DNA from: UBA4744 sp963707435
GTDB taxonomy: Bacteria; Actinomycetota; Acidimicrobiia; Spongiisociales; UBA4744
Length of the DNA stretch: 64,000 nt
NCBI GenBank assembly: GCA_963707435.1
Contig: CAVPPF010000002.1
Span: forward strand, 124,001 to 188,000
Direction of reading: 5' to 3'
Below are positions 25,795 through 35,119 of the stretch, piece after piece. Each line of letters begins with the position of its first letter. The stretch's first letter is position 1. Below the pieces are notes generated by a model, which was not told where the DNA came from, did not search any database, and worked only from the letters and a program-made list of their open reading frames with translations. A program made the translations under genes and the position numbers.

Positions 25795-26697
25795 TCAGAA
25801 GTGCCAGGGGTAGTCCGACCAATCCGGATCTCGTTTCTCCAGAAAAGCGTCGCGGCCCTCGGATGCTTCTGTCGTTCCATATGCGAGCCGGGTGGCCTCG
25901 CCCGCGAACAGTTGCTGTCCGACCAGGCCATCGTCGGGCAAGTTGAACGCATACTTCAGCATCCGCACGGCGGTCGGGCTCTTGCGATTGATCTCCGCCG
26001 CCCACTCCAGGGCGACCTTCTCCAGATCGGCATGGGGGACTGCAGTATTGGCCGCCCCCATCGCCACCGCCTGATCGGCCGAGTAATCGGCTCCCAGAAA
26101 GAAGATCTCGCGAGCCTTCTTCTGGCCGACCTGGCGGGCCAGCAGCGCGGAACCGTAGCCGCCGTCGAAGCTGGCGACATCGGCGTCCGTCTGTTTGAAC
26201 ACCGCATGTTCGCGAGAAGCAATGGTCAGGTCACAGACCACGTGGAGACTGTGACCACCGCCAACCGCCCAACCCGGAACCACCGCGATCACGACCTTGG
26301 GCATGAATCGGATGAGACGCTGAACCTCGAGGATATGGAGACGGCCCAGGCGGCCGGGCTCGATGCCTTCCTCACCCGCATACTTGTATCCGTCGGCGCC
26401 GCGGATCCGCTGATCGCCTCCGGAACAGAAGGCCCATCCCCCGTCTTTGGGTGACGGGCCGTTGCCGGTGAGCAGGACACAGCCCACATCGCTGCTCATG
26501 CGGGCGTGGTCGAGGGCCGTGAAGAGTTCATCGACGGTCCGGGGCCGAAAGGCGTTGCGGACCTCGGGCCGGTTGAAAGCAATGCGGACCGTCCCATGCT
26601 CGACCGCCCGGTGGTAGGTGATGTCCTGGAAGTCGAATGCGTCGACAACGTTCCATGCGGCAGCATCAAACAACTCGGAAACCTCGAACGTCGCCAT
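25795..26697 (-). CDS. menB: 1,4-dihydroxy-2-naphthoyl-CoA synthase
   Basis: A 300-residue crotonase-fold enzyme, like the longer actinobacterial MenB proteins. It cyclises o-succinylbenzoyl-CoA. Visible are the substrate pocket FNRPEVRNAFRPRTVDE, the oxyanion region AFCSGGDQRIRG, PGWAVGGGHSLHVVCD, and the catalytic region QTDADVASFDGGYGSALL. It ends in the family-typical RDPDWSDYPWHF. It is the first gene of the menB-menA unit, with GGGGAAGG before its ATG, and is divergent from menE across 60 bases that must hold both promoters. Confidence 0.97.
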   Translation of the reverse strand: MATFEVSELFDAAAWNVVDAFDFQDITYHRAVEHGTVRIAFNRPEVRNAFRPRTVDELFTALDHARMSSDVGCVLLTGNGPSPKDGGWAFCSGGDQRIRGADGYKYAGEEGIEPGRLGRLHILEVQRLIRFMPKVVIAVVPGWAVGGGHSLHVVCDLTIASREHAVFKQTDADVASFDGGYGSALLARQVGQKKAREIFFLGADYSADQAVAMGAANTAVPHADLEKVALEWAAEINRKSPTAVRMLKYAFNLPDDGLVGQQLFAGEATRLAYGTTEASEGRDAFLEKRDPDWSDYPWHF

Positions 26698-26757
26698 CGG
26701 CTGCCTTCCCCTCTCTAGCCCGGCAAGTACTGTAGTGACGCTGGAGGAAAGCAACTC

Positions 26758-28152
26758 ATGCACGACTGGCTGGCAGCGCGGGCGGAACAGGATCCATCCG
26801 GTTTGTGTCTCATCGCCGATGGCGAACGGGTCTCGTTTGCCGATCTCGACGAGCAGGTTGCCCGGGCTGCCGGCGCGCTGGTACACGCCGGGGTCAAGAA
26901 TGGTTCGCGGGTGGCTCTCTGGGGGGCTCACGATCTCGCTACGGTCCGGGCCATGTGGGCGGTACCCCGGGCAGGCGCCGTGCTGCTGCCCATCAATACC
27001 CGCCTCACCGGTCAGGAAGCCACCCACCAGGTTGTCGACGCCGCCGTCTCGGTGGTTCTCGGCCGGAGCAACCACCCGCAACTTGGCATTCGCTCCCTGG
27101 ATCTGGACGAGCTGGCCGAGGGTCGTCCCCATCGGGGCGAGCCTCCGCATGTCGACGCTCCCCATTCTGTCGTCTACACCTCGGGGACGGGGGGAGCGCC
27201 AAAAGGCGTCATCCTGACGTGGGCGAATCTCGAGGCTGCCGCGGCCGCATCGGCCGAGGTGCTGGGGCACACTCGCCGGGACCGGTGGCTGGCGGTCCTG
27301 CCCCTCTACCACGTCGGTGGAATGTCGATTCTCTTCAGGTCCGTCCGTCAGGGCGGAGCCGTGGTACTGGACGGGTTCGAGCCCGAACGGGTAGCCGCTC
27401 ACCTGCGCGAGGATCGCATCACGCTCGTTTCGCTGGTTCCGACCATGCTCGCCCGTCTGCTCGACGTCGATCCGGGCCCCTACCCCGATCTGCGAGCCAT
27501 CTTGTTGGGCGGCGGTCCGGCTTCCGAAGCTCTGCTGGCCCGGGCCGCCGCCGGCCGGGTTCCGGTTCTTGCAACGTACGGGCTCACCGAAGCCGCATCC
27601 CAGGTGGCGACGGTCCCGTTGGAAGCAGCGCTGGTCCGCCATACGCGGGGTGTTCCCGTTCCCGGCATGGAGGTGAGGATCGTGGACGAAGGTGCCCGAC
27701 CACTGGCGACGGGCACGGCCGGACGGATCCAAATCCGGGGGGCGGCAGTGTCGCCGGGCTATCTGCACGATCGGCCCAGAGCTCCCGGAACCTGGTTCAC
27801 TACCGGCGATCTCGGCCGTCTGGATGGCGACCACCAGCTCGAGATCCTCGGCCGGGCCGACGACACCATCATCACCGGCGGAGAGAACGTCTATCCCGCT
27901 GAGGTTGAAGCGGCTCTCGAGGAGCATTCCGGAGTTCGCGAAGCTGCTGTGTTCGGAATTGAAGATCCCGAGTGGGGCGAGATTGTGGCGGCTCAGGTAG
28001 TGGCCCCGGGCGTCGACGAACGCGAACTCGATCGGTTCCTTCGCAGCAGGCTGGCCGGTTTCAAGATCCCGACCCGCTGGCACCTGGTGTCGGCGATACC
28101 GCGAACCGGGCTCGGCAAGATCGACCGGGCCCGCCTCGGCCATACCGACTGA
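26758..28152 (+). CDS. menE: o-Succinylbenzoate--CoA ligase
   Basis: A 464-residue ANL-superfamily acyl-CoA ligase. Motifs: the phosphate loop VVYTSGTGGAPKGV near 140, the ATYGLTEAAS motif, TGDLGRLDGD and the hinge GRADDTIITGGENVYPAEVE, ending in the C-terminal lysine segment RTGLGKIDR. Position opposite menB identifies it as MenE, which activates o-succinylbenzoate. The menC gene that makes its substrate is not in this window. An ATG with GGAGG nine bases upstream starts it. Confidence 0.93.
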   Translation: MHDWLAARAEQDPSGLCLIADGERVSFADLDEQVARAAGALVHAGVKNGSRVALWGAHDLATVRAMWAVPRAGAVLLPINTRLTGQEATHQVVDAAVSVVLGRSNHPQLGIRSLDLDELAEGRPHRGEPPHVDAPHSVVYTSGTGGAPKGVILTWANLEAAAAASAEVLGHTRRDRWLAVLPLYHVGGMSILFRSVRQGGAVVLDGFEPERVAAHLREDRITLVSLVPTMLARLLDVDPGPYPDLRAILLGGGPASEALLARAAAGRVPVLATYGLTEAASQVATVPLEAALVRHTRGVPVPGMEVRIVDEGARPLATGTAGRIQIRGAAVSPGYLHDRPRAPGTWFTTGDLGRLDGDHQLEILGRADDTIITGGENVYPAEVEAALEEHSGVREAAVFGIEDPEWGEIVAAQVVAPGVDERELDRFLRSRLAGFKIPTRWHLVSAIPRTGLGKIDRARLGHTD

Positions 28153-28183
28153 CCATCGGTTCGAAGCCCGTTACGCTGAAAGC

Positions 28184-28603
28184 GTGGACGATGTAGCGGT
28201 GGGCGGATATCGAATCCCGGCCCGGGAGCTGGAATGGAAGTTCGATCCTTCCGGCGGGCCGGGCGGGCAGCATGCCAACCGGGCGAGCAGCCGGGTGGAG
28301 TTGAGCTTCGATCTGCAGACGTCGGCCGCCTTCCCGGACGACTTGCGAGACCACATGGTCGCGAGACTGGCGAGCCGGGCGCCCCGCGGGGTGGTACGGG
28401 TGGTGGCTGCCGACTCGCGATCGCAATGGCGGAACCGCCAGGTAGCGCGCCGGCGTCTGGTTACGCTGCTGGAAGAAGCGATGCGCAGGCCCAGAGCGCG
28501 ACGCCCGACCAAACCCGGCCGGGCAGCCCGGGAGCGGCGCCTCGATGAAAAACGCCGTCGTTCACAGAAGAAAGCCGGGCGTCGTCCGCCCGACATCGAA
28601 TGA
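28184..28603 (+). CDS. arfB: Ribosome-rescue peptidyl-tRNA hydrolase, ArfB (YaeJ) type
   Basis: A 139-residue class-I release-factor-like protein. The catalytic GGPGGQHAN motif lies near residue 27, and the C-terminal third is a basic tail rich in Arg and Lys (RRPRARRPTKPGRAARERR) that in this family enters the ribosomal mRNA channel. It frees ribosomes stalled on mRNA lacking a stop codon. A GTG start at 28184 follows menE by 31 bases in the same direction. Confidence 0.9.
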   Translation: MDDVAVGGYRIPARELEWKFDPSGGPGGQHANRASSRVELSFDLQTSAAFPDDLRDHMVARLASRAPRGVVRVVAADSRSQWRNRQVARRRLVTLLEEAMRRPRARRPTKPGRAARERRLDEKRRRSQKKAGRRPPDIE

Positions 28604-28624
28604 AACCAGGGGAAGGCTTGATCG

Positions 28625-29989
28625 ATGTCTGAACGTGTTGTTGTCGTCGCCAACCGATTGCCGCTGCGTCGGACGGAGACCGGCTGGGAGACCAGTCCCG
28701 GGGGCCTCGTCAGTGCCGTCGCTCCGTTCTTGCAGGAACGAGGCGGCAGCTGGGTCGGTTGGACCGGAGCTGCAGACGATGCACCCGAGCCGTTCGTCCA
28801 CGATGGCATTGAACAAAGACCTGTGTGGTTGAACCAGGGCGATATCGACGACTTCTATCTCGGCTTCTCCAACACGACCATCTGGCCTCTCTATCACGAT
28901 GCGATCCGCCCACCGGAGTTCCACCGCCACTGGTGGTATCCGTACGTTGAGGTGAACCGTCGTTTTGCCGAACAGGCGGCGGAGACCCTCAGGCCGGGTG
29001 ATCTTGCCTGGGTCCACGATTATCAGCTGCAATTGGTGCCGGCGATGCTGCGGCAAATGCGCCCCGATGTTCGCATCGGCTTCTTTCTCCATATCCCTTT
29101 CCCGCCCGTCGAGATCCTGGCCAGGCTGCCGTGGCGCCGCGATATCCTCGAAGGCCTGATGGGCGCCGATGTGGTTGCCTTCCAGACGCGGCTGGGCCGT
29201 CACAATTTCGGGCGGGCCGTCCGTCGGTTCCTGGGTGGCGAAGGCACCACCCGGTGGCTGCGGGCCGGTGAGCGAAGTGTGCGTCTCATGTCTGCTCCGA
29301 TCTCGATCGACCGCCAGCGCTACGCCGAACTGGCGGCGTCGCCTGCAGTCGGGGCCCGGGTGGCGGCTCTGAGAAGTGAACTCGGCGAAGATCGAAAGGT
29401 CATTCTCGGCGTCGACCGCCTCGATTACACCAAAGGGATCGACGTACGGCTGCGAGCCTACGACACCGTGCTGCGGCGGCATGCCAAAGAAGCAGAAGAT
29501 GTCTTGTTTCTCCAGGTGGCGGTCCCGAGCCGGGAAGGGGTCGGCGACTACTCCGCTATGCGAGATGAGGTCGAGGGTCTGGTGGGGAGAATAAACGGTG
29601 CCCACGGCGAGCTGCACCATGTGCCGGTGCACTATCGATACGGAACCCTCGAACCCGAGGAGCTGGTGGCCTACTACCGGATGGCCGACATCCTCTGTGT
29701 GACACCGCTGCGCGACGGCATGAACCTCGTGGCGAAAGAGTATGTTGCCTCGCGTCCCGGGGACAACGGCGTATTGGTCCTCAGCGAGTTTGCCGGTGCC
29801 GCCCAAGAGCTCCGTCAGGCTTTGCTGGTCAATCCCTATGACGTCGACGGGGTGGCCGACGCCCTCTGGCGAGCCCTGCATCTGCCGCCCGCCGAAGAGC
29901 GGTCCAGGATGCGGGCGATGCGGCGGCAGGTGCAACGGCACGACGTCTTCCGGTGGGCACGAGCCTGCATCGAGGCGATCCAGGCATGA
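28625..29989 (+). CDS. otsA: Trehalose-6-phosphate synthase
   Basis: A 454-residue GT20 glycosyltransferase that makes trehalose-6-phosphate from nucleotide-sugar glucose and glucose-6-phosphate. Seen are VVVVANRLPL at the start, the glycine loop SPGGLVSAV, WVHDYQLQLVPAML, GVDRLDYTKGID and the donor-binding DGMNLVAKEYVASR near 365. The length is normal. Its stop overlaps the otsB start by ATGA, so the synthase and phosphatase are co-translated. Confidence 0.96.
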   Translation: MSERVVVVANRLPLRRTETGWETSPGGLVSAVAPFLQERGGSWVGWTGAADDAPEPFVHDGIEQRPVWLNQGDIDDFYLGFSNTTIWPLYHDAIRPPEFHRHWWYPYVEVNRRFAEQAAETLRPGDLAWVHDYQLQLVPAMLRQMRPDVRIGFFLHIPFPPVEILARLPWRRDILEGLMGADVVAFQTRLGRHNFGRAVRRFLGGEGTTRWLRAGERSVRLMSAPISIDRQRYAELAASPAVGARVAALRSELGEDRKVILGVDRLDYTKGIDVRLRAYDTVLRRHAKEAEDVLFLQVAVPSREGVGDYSAMRDEVEGLVGRINGAHGELHHVPVHYRYGTLEPEELVAYYRMADILCVTPLRDGMNLVAKEYVASRPGDNGVLVLSEFAGAAQELRQALLVNPYDVDGVADALWRALHLPPAEERSRMRAMRRQVQRHDVFRWARACIEAIQA

Positions 29990-30744
29990 AGCTCGTAGAG
30001 GCGCTGGCGGTGGCGGCCGACGGCGGGGTGGTTCTGGTGATCAGCGACTACGACGGCACCCTGGCTCCGATCGTGGCAGATCCCGATTTTGCGTTCCCGG
30101 ATGGCCGGGCCCTGTCGGCGCTGGTTGCACTGGGCGAGTTGCCCGACACCCACGCCGCGATTTTGTCCGGCCGTGACGCGGCGGTGCTGGAGCAGCTGAC
30201 GGGCGGCCCCGCCGGAGTGGAACTGGTAGGCAGCCACGGCGCCGAGCGGGCCGGACGTACGCCTGAGGTTGATGATTCTGCCCGCCAGGACCTGGGCCGG
30301 GCCATGGGCCGGCTTGAAGCACTCCTGGCAGATTTCCCCGGTTCGCATCTCGAGCGGAAGCCGGCCGGGGTGGCGTTTCACTACCGCAACGTTGCTGCCG
30401 AACTCCGCCCTGCCGCCGAGTCGGCGGCTTGGAAGGTTGGTGAGGACTTCCCGGCCTTGTCTACGTTGGCGGGCAAGCGGGTGGTCGAACTTGCCGGATC
30501 GCGGGTCGACAAGGGCGATGCGTTGGGGGCGTTACGGGACCGGTGGGATGCCGGGGTGGTCGTATTCATCGGAGACGACCTGACGGACGAGCATGCCTTT
30601 GCGGTCCTCGACGCAAACGACGTGGGAATCAAAGTCGGCGCGGGCGAAACGGTGGCGAGGTTCCGGGTCGAAGACCAATCAGACGTTGCCGGGGTTCTCG
30701 AGACCCTGCTCGTGCACCGGCGCAACCGACTGCTGGGCGCCTAG
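29986..30744 (+). CDS. otsB: Trehalose-6-phosphate phosphatase
   Basis: A 252-residue HAD-superfamily phosphatase completing the OtsAB route. HAD motif I is SDYDGTLAPI near residue 18, motif II is ILSGRDAAVL, the lysine is in DKGDALGALR, and motif IV is FIGDDLTDEHAF near 200. ATG at 29986 overlaps the otsA stop. Its last 66 bases overlap, tail to tail, the end of the trehalose synthase gene on the other strand, so the last 21 codons are read in both directions. Confidence 0.94.
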   Translation: MKLVEALAVAADGGVVLVISDYDGTLAPIVADPDFAFPDGRALSALVALGELPDTHAAILSGRDAAVLEQLTGGPAGVELVGSHGAERAGRTPEVDDSARQDLGRAMGRLEALLADFPGSHLERKPAGVAFHYRNVAAELRPAAESAAWKVGEDFPALSTLAGKRVVELAGSRVDKGDALGALRDRWDAGVVVFIGDDLTDEHAFAVLDANDVGIKVGAGETVARFRVEDQSDVAGVLETLLVHRRNRLLGA

Positions 30745-33700
30745 CGCTTCGAGGATGCCCCGGGCCGGGATCCGTGCCCACGAGGGCCGGTTCAGCACCT
30801 CCCATTTCAACTCACGCGCCGCCTTTTCGAACATGAAGCCTTCGAGCAGCACCATGGTGGCGGTGTCCTCCGAAGGAAGCAGACCCGTGCCCGCCATTCC
30901 GTGCAAATAGGTCCGAAGAAAGGCGGCGCTCACCCAGCGGTACCACACAAGTGCCCAGGGCTCCAGCTCGGCGAGACGCTCGGCCGGGATGGTTCCCATC
31001 TCGACCTGGTCGTGCAGGCTGGCCAGCGCGGCGTAGTGGAATGAGCGGACCAGGTCGGCTACGTCTTTCAGCGGTGATTGCTTGAGGCGCCGTTCGCTCA
31101 TCGGGCGGGTCGTGTCGCCGGCGAAATCGAAGAAGATGTAGTCGTTTCCGGTTGCCAGGATCTCGTCGAGGCGGTAGTCGCCGTGCAGGCGAATCCGTTT
31201 GGCGTCGATCTTGGCGGAAACGAGCCGGCGGAGGCGGTTGATCAGTTCCTCTTCATTTCCGAGGAGGTGCTCGACCTCCGTCCGTGCTTCTTCCGGGAGC
31301 CATTCGCAGGCCGTCCGCGCTTGAGCAAACGCCTGGCGGACCTCGGTGCGGAGCGACTGATAGAGCGATCGGAGGGACAGGGTGGTGAACGGTTCGGGCC
31401 GGAAATCGACGTCATCGTGGTCGGACGCCAGGGCCCGATGCAGCTCGGCCGTTCGGGTGCCGAGCAGTTCCGCCGACTGGATGTCCTGTTCGATGAACTC
31501 GCCTACGGCCGGAGGTGGTATTCGCCGGGCCAGAGCGATGAGATTGCCGGCCGGTAGTTCGGGTACGGGCAGCTGATCCTCGGCTGAGACCGTCTCGAAC
31601 AAACGGCCCAGCGAGTTAGCCATACGATCCCAGGCGTTGCCCTCGTGGGGTACGTAGCTCTGGATTATCCCCAGGGTGGTGCCGTCTTCCCGTCCGCCCC
31701 GGTATTCGAGCCACCCCAGGACCGGCGGGAGGTTCTCGAAGCTGGTTCGATCGGTGAGGAAACGCCTGATCTCGAGATCGGGATTGATCCCCGCCTCGAT
31801 CCGGCGCATCAGCTTGATGACCAATTCATCGCCGAACATGATCGACGTGTGGCCCTCGCGATTATCGGTGGACCGTGCTTCCCCTTCGGGAGCGGTAATG
31901 GTCGATCTGCGGGTGGTAGCGGTGCGGAGCGACCCGACCTCACCGGACAGCTTCTTGCGGTCGCCGGTGAGTTGAACCAGAGCCGTGGCGAACCCGGGGG
32001 AGGCAGCCGCGTCGTGCACGACTCCGCCGCCTTCGTCACCTTCGACCCGGCAGAGAACCGACTCCGGCCGGGTCTCCCAGATTCCCACGGCTTCTTCCCC
32101 GAACGCGAATCCGAGGGCCATCAGATATTGCTGGGGCTCGCCGTCGAGGAATTCGATTTCCGTGAGGACGAGGTACGTTTCGTCGACCGCATGCCGCAAC
32201 GGAAGGACGTCGACCAACCGGGCCTGGCGGACCTTGCGTTCTCCTCCGTGGTACCAGAGCCGGTCCGGTAGGTAACGGGCGAGGAGGGCTTCGAGATCGC
32301 CCCGCAGCGGATCCTGGAAGGCCATCTGCGGACCGCCCCGCAATTCGAGCTGCTCACGTTCGCCTTCCCAGCGGGGAAGGTGCAGGTCGGCCAGAGCTGG
32401 TGTGAGCGAAAACCAGTAGAACGAGTGGGGTGCCAGCGTCAGCAGATACAGTTGCTCCCCTACGGGCGGGAAGAGGGTTCGCCCGAACAGTTCGAGTGGC
32501 CGGATTCCTCGAAACTCAGAAAGGTCCAGCTCGACGTACTGGTTGTGGCGGGCCAGATTGGCAACTACCAGGACCGTCTCGTCTTCGGTCCGTCTGAGGA
32601 ATGCGAGTACCCGACCGTTTTCCGGATGGAGGAACTCGATGGAGCCGCGCCCGAATACGGGGTGGCGCCGCCGGAGAGCGAGCATGCGCCTGGTCCACCA
32701 CAGCAGGGAGTTCGGGTTGCGCTCTTGCGCTTCGACGTTGACCGTCTCGTAGTGGTACTCGGAATCGATGACGACCGGCAGGTACAGCTGCTGCGGGTTG
32801 GCACCGGAGAACCCGGCGTTGCGGTCGTTGCTCCATTGCATCGGGGTGCGCACCCCGTCCCGGTCGCCGAGATAGATGTTGTCTCCCATGCCGATCTCGT
32901 CGCCGTAGTAGAGAACGGGCGTCCCGGGTAGCGAGAGCAGGAGAGCGTTCATCAGCTCGGTCTGGCGGCGACTGTTGCCCAGCAACGGTGCCAGCCGGCG
33001 CCGGATTCCCAGATTGATCCGGGCCTGCCGGTTCTCGGCGTAGGTGCGGTACATGTAGTCGCGCTCTTCATCCGTGACCATTTCGAGCGTCAACTCGTCG
33101 TGGTTCCGGAGGAACAGGGCCCACTGCGAACGCGGCGGTATCTGCGGGGTTTGCTCCAGTATGTCGATGATCGGGAACCGGTCCTCCATCCGGACCGCCA
33201 TGAACAAGCGAGGCATGACCGGGAAGTGAAAGGCCATGTGGGACTCGTCGTCATCGCCGAAGTAGGCCGCTGCGTCTTCCGGCCACTGGTTGGCCTCGGA
33301 CAGCAGCATCCTGCCTTCGTACTTGGCGTCGATGTGAGCCCGCATGGCTTTGAGTTCCTCGTGGGTCTCCGGGAGGTTCTCGCACATGGTCCCGTCCCTC
33401 TCGAAGAGGTAGGGGACCGCATCCAACCGGACTCCGTCGACGCCCATGTCGAGCCAGTAGTCGAGCACCTGGTAGATGGCTTTTCGGACGGCGGGATTGT
33501 CGTAGTTCAGGTCCGGCTGGTGGGAGAAGAACCGGTGCCAGTAGTAGGCACGGGCCACTGGATCCCAGGCCCAGTTCGAGGTTTCCGTGTCCGAGAAGAT
33601 GATGCGCGCTTCCGGATACCTGTCGGGAGTGTCGTTCCAAACGTAGAAGTCGCGTTCAACCGAACCGGGTTCGGCTCGCCTGGCGCGCTGGAACCACGGG

Positions 33701-34029
33701 TGCTGGTCGGAGGTGTGATTGACCACGAGTTCGGTGATCACCCGCAAGCCGCGTTTGTGTGCCTCGCGCAGAAAGCGGCGAAAATCCCTCGTCGTTCCGT
33801 AGGCCGGATGCACGGAGTTGTAGTCGGCGATGTCGTACCCGTCGTCGCGGCGCGGCGACGGGTAGAACGGCAGCAACCAGATGGCGGTGACGCCGAGGTC
33901 CTGGAGGTAGTCCAGCTTCTCAGTCAGACCCCGGAAGTCGCCGGTCCCGTCCCCGTCCGAGTCGCGATAGGCCCGCACGTGGACCTCGTAGATGATTGCG
34001 TCTTTGTACCAGTCGGCCGCGGCAGTCAC
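30679..34029 (-). CDS. treS: Trehalose synthase/maltokinase fusion
   Basis: A 1116-residue two-domain enzyme. Residues 1-550 are a GH13 trehalose synthase with nucleophile Asp203 (VDGVRLDAV), acid/base Glu245 (LLSEANQW) and Asp311 (RNHDE). Residues about 560-1116 resemble maltokinase (Pep2/Mak) with IRLHGDYRLDEIL and IFFDFAGD as the kinase catalytic and metal motifs. Together they interconvert maltose and trehalose and phosphorylate maltose for the GlgE route to alpha-glucan. It is transcribed with the upstream ACT-domain gene (gap 10 bases) and converges on otsB with a 66-base overlap. Two opposing trehalose routes thus meet at this junction. Confidence 0.95.
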   Translation of the reverse strand: MTAAADWYKDAIIYEVHVRAYRDSDGDGTGDFRGLTEKLDYLQDLGVTAIWLLPFYPSPRRDDGYDIADYNSVHPAYGTTRDFRRFLREAHKRGLRVITELVVNHTSDQHPWFQRARRAEPGSVERDFYVWNDTPDRYPEARIIFSDTETSNWAWDPVARAYYWHRFFSHQPDLNYDNPAVRKAIYQVLDYWLDMGVDGVRLDAVPYLFERDGTMCENLPETHEELKAMRAHIDAKYEGRMLLSEANQWPEDAAAYFGDDDESHMAFHFPVMPRLFMAVRMEDRFPIIDILEQTPQIPPRSQWALFLRNHDELTLEMVTDEERDYMYRTYAENRQARINLGIRRRLAPLLGNSRRQTELMNALLLSLPGTPVLYYGDEIGMGDNIYLGDRDGVRTPMQWSNDRNAGFSGANPQQLYLPVVIDSEYHYETVNVEAQERNPNSLLWWTRRMLALRRRHPVFGRGSIEFLHPENGRVLAFLRRTEDETVLVVANLARHNQYVELDLSEFRGIRPLELFGRTLFPPVGEQLYLLTLAPHSFYWFSLTPALADLHLPRWEGEREQLELRGGPQMAFQDPLRGDLEALLARYLPDRLWYHGGERKVRQARLVDVLPLRHAVDETYLVLTEIEFLDGEPQQYLMALGFAFGEEAVGIWETRPESVLCRVEGDEGGGVVHDAAASPGFATALVQLTGDRKKLSGEVGSLRTATTRRSTITAPEGEARSTDNREGHTSIMFGDELVIKLMRRIEAGINPDLEIRRFLTDRTSFENLPPVLGWLEYRGGREDGTTLGIIQSYVPHEGNAWDRMANSLGRLFETVSAEDQLPVPELPAGNLIALARRIPPPAVGEFIEQDIQSAELLGTRTAELHRALASDHDDVDFRPEPFTTLSLRSLYQSLRTEVRQAFAQARTACEWLPEEARTEVEHLLGNEEELINRLRRLVSAKIDAKRIRLHGDYRLDEILATGNDYIFFDFAGDTTRPMSERRLKQSPLKDVADLVRSFHYAALASLHDQVEMGTIPAERLAELEPWALVWYRWVSAAFLRTYLHGMAGTGLLPSEDTATMVLLEGFMFEKAARELKWEVLNRPSWARIPARGILEALGAQQSVAPVHEQGLENPGNV

Positions 34030-34039
34030 GGCCCTGATG

Positions 34040-34432
34040 CTAGGGCCGGAGCTCGTCTGTGGTAACGATCTCGTGACCGGCGTCGGTCAGAGCATCCCGG
34101 GCATGCTGTTCTTCCCGGCTCCTGATCAACAGGTGATCCGTGTCGTGGGTGCCGATGGGGAACACGCTGACCCCTGCCTCGGACAGAGGAACGGCGAGCG
34201 CCGCCAGCACTCCGACCAGAGAGAACGACAGCGGTCCCTCGACTTCCAGCCAGATCCAGGGTTCGGGTCGTGGCAGGTCCGCAGGGATCAAACGGATGTC
34301 GCAGACGATCGAGAGTTCCGTAGGGGTTCTGGTGACCGATGAGAACGCTCCGAGCTGTGCCCAGGGCGGAACCAAAGAGTCCGGAGGAAGCTTCACGATG
34401 GCCAATCGTGTCGAATGCCGGATGAGTCGCAT
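34040..34432 (-). CDS. ACT-domain protein
   Basis: A 130-residue protein with two ACT-like folds: an N-terminal LAIVKLPPDSLVPPW and SVTRTPTELSIVCD part, and a C-terminal EVEGPLSFSLVGVLAALAVPLSEAG part with VFPIGTHDTDHLLIR. ACT pairs of this COG3603-like group probably bind amino acids, but no enzyme domain is attached. ATG at 34432 was chosen; a GTG two codons earlier (34438) is equally possible. It precedes the trehalose synthase gene by ten bases, an association whose meaning is unknown. Confidence 0.8.
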   Translation of the reverse strand: MRLIRHSTRLAIVKLPPDSLVPPWAQLGAFSSVTRTPTELSIVCDIRLIPADLPRPEPWIWLEVEGPLSFSLVGVLAALAVPLSEAGVSVFPIGTHDTDHLLIRSREEQHARDALTDAGHEIVTTDELRP

Positions 34433-34473
34433 GACCACGAAAGGCTAGGCCGATGAGCCGCGACCCGGGGCGC

Positions 34474-35091
34474 CTACCCGTTGCCCAATTGCTGCTGGAG
34501 CACGGTGATCTCGTCATCGAGCAGTGTGTGCAGGCCGGCCAAACGGGCCGGGGATGTCTCCGTCTCCAGGAGCGTTTGGGCGTCCAGTGGTGATAGCGGG
34601 GCAAGAGCGCAGAGTTGATGAACCGCTACTTCGAACTCTTCAGATACTTCGAAACTGGTATCCCCCACGTCGTAGCCCGCCTCCGACAGCAGGGCCAGGG
34701 CCCGGCGCAGCTTGCGCTCGGCCTCCGCTACCTCCGGCATGGAGCCCGGCAGGTCGGGATCGGCGAGGGTTTCGACCGTCGCCCGGGGGTACGGATCGTC
34801 CGGAAGCCAGCCGGTCACCTTGAATCGCTTGGTACCGAACGCCAGGACGAGACGACGCCCATCCTCGAGGTCGGCGACTCCTGCGATCCGGGCAACGGTT
34901 CCGATCCCGAACCGGGTATCGCCCCCGCCGACTTCGGAGCCTCGCTCGATCAAAACAACACCGAACCGGCCGTCTCCTGCGAGGCACGCATCGACCAAGG
35001 CGAGGTAGCGCGGCTCAAAGACGTGGAGGGGCAGGACCGCGTTCGGGAAGAGCACGGATCCGAGCGGGAACATGGGGAGCTCGAAGGGCAT
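34474..35091 (-). CDS. LON substrate-binding (LAN) domain protein
   Basis: A 205-residue protein consisting of the N-terminal domain of Lon protease without the ATPase or peptidase parts. MPFELPMFPLGSVLFPNAVLPLHVFEPRY at the start is typical, followed by GDGRFGVVLIERG and FGIGTVARI. Such proteins bind unfolded substrates, but the role of the stand-alone domain is unknown. ATG at 35091 was chosen over a longer upstream frame whose residues look non-coding. Confidence 0.9.
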   Translation of the reverse strand: MPFELPMFPLGSVLFPNAVLPLHVFEPRYLALVDACLAGDGRFGVVLIERGSEVGGGDTRFGIGTVARIAGVADLEDGRRLVLAFGTKRFKVTGWLPDDPYPRATVETLADPDLPGSMPEVAEAERKLRRALALLSEAGYDVGDTSFEVSEEFEVAVHQLCALAPLSPLDAQTLLETETSPARLAGLHTLLDDEITVLQQQLGNG

Positions 35092-35119
35092 GTGCCGGGA
35101 TGCTACGCCGGGTGCGGAT

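Noticed and set aside
25795..28143. 782-residue minus-strand frame extending menB upstream
   Set aside because: The extra N-terminal part is antisense to menE and has no domain; menB starts at 26697.
28154..28166. GGTTCGAAGCCC resembling a tRNA T-loop
   Set aside because: The bases upstream are the end of menE coding sequence and no acceptor stem, anticodon arm or D-loop can be folded; not a tRNA gene.
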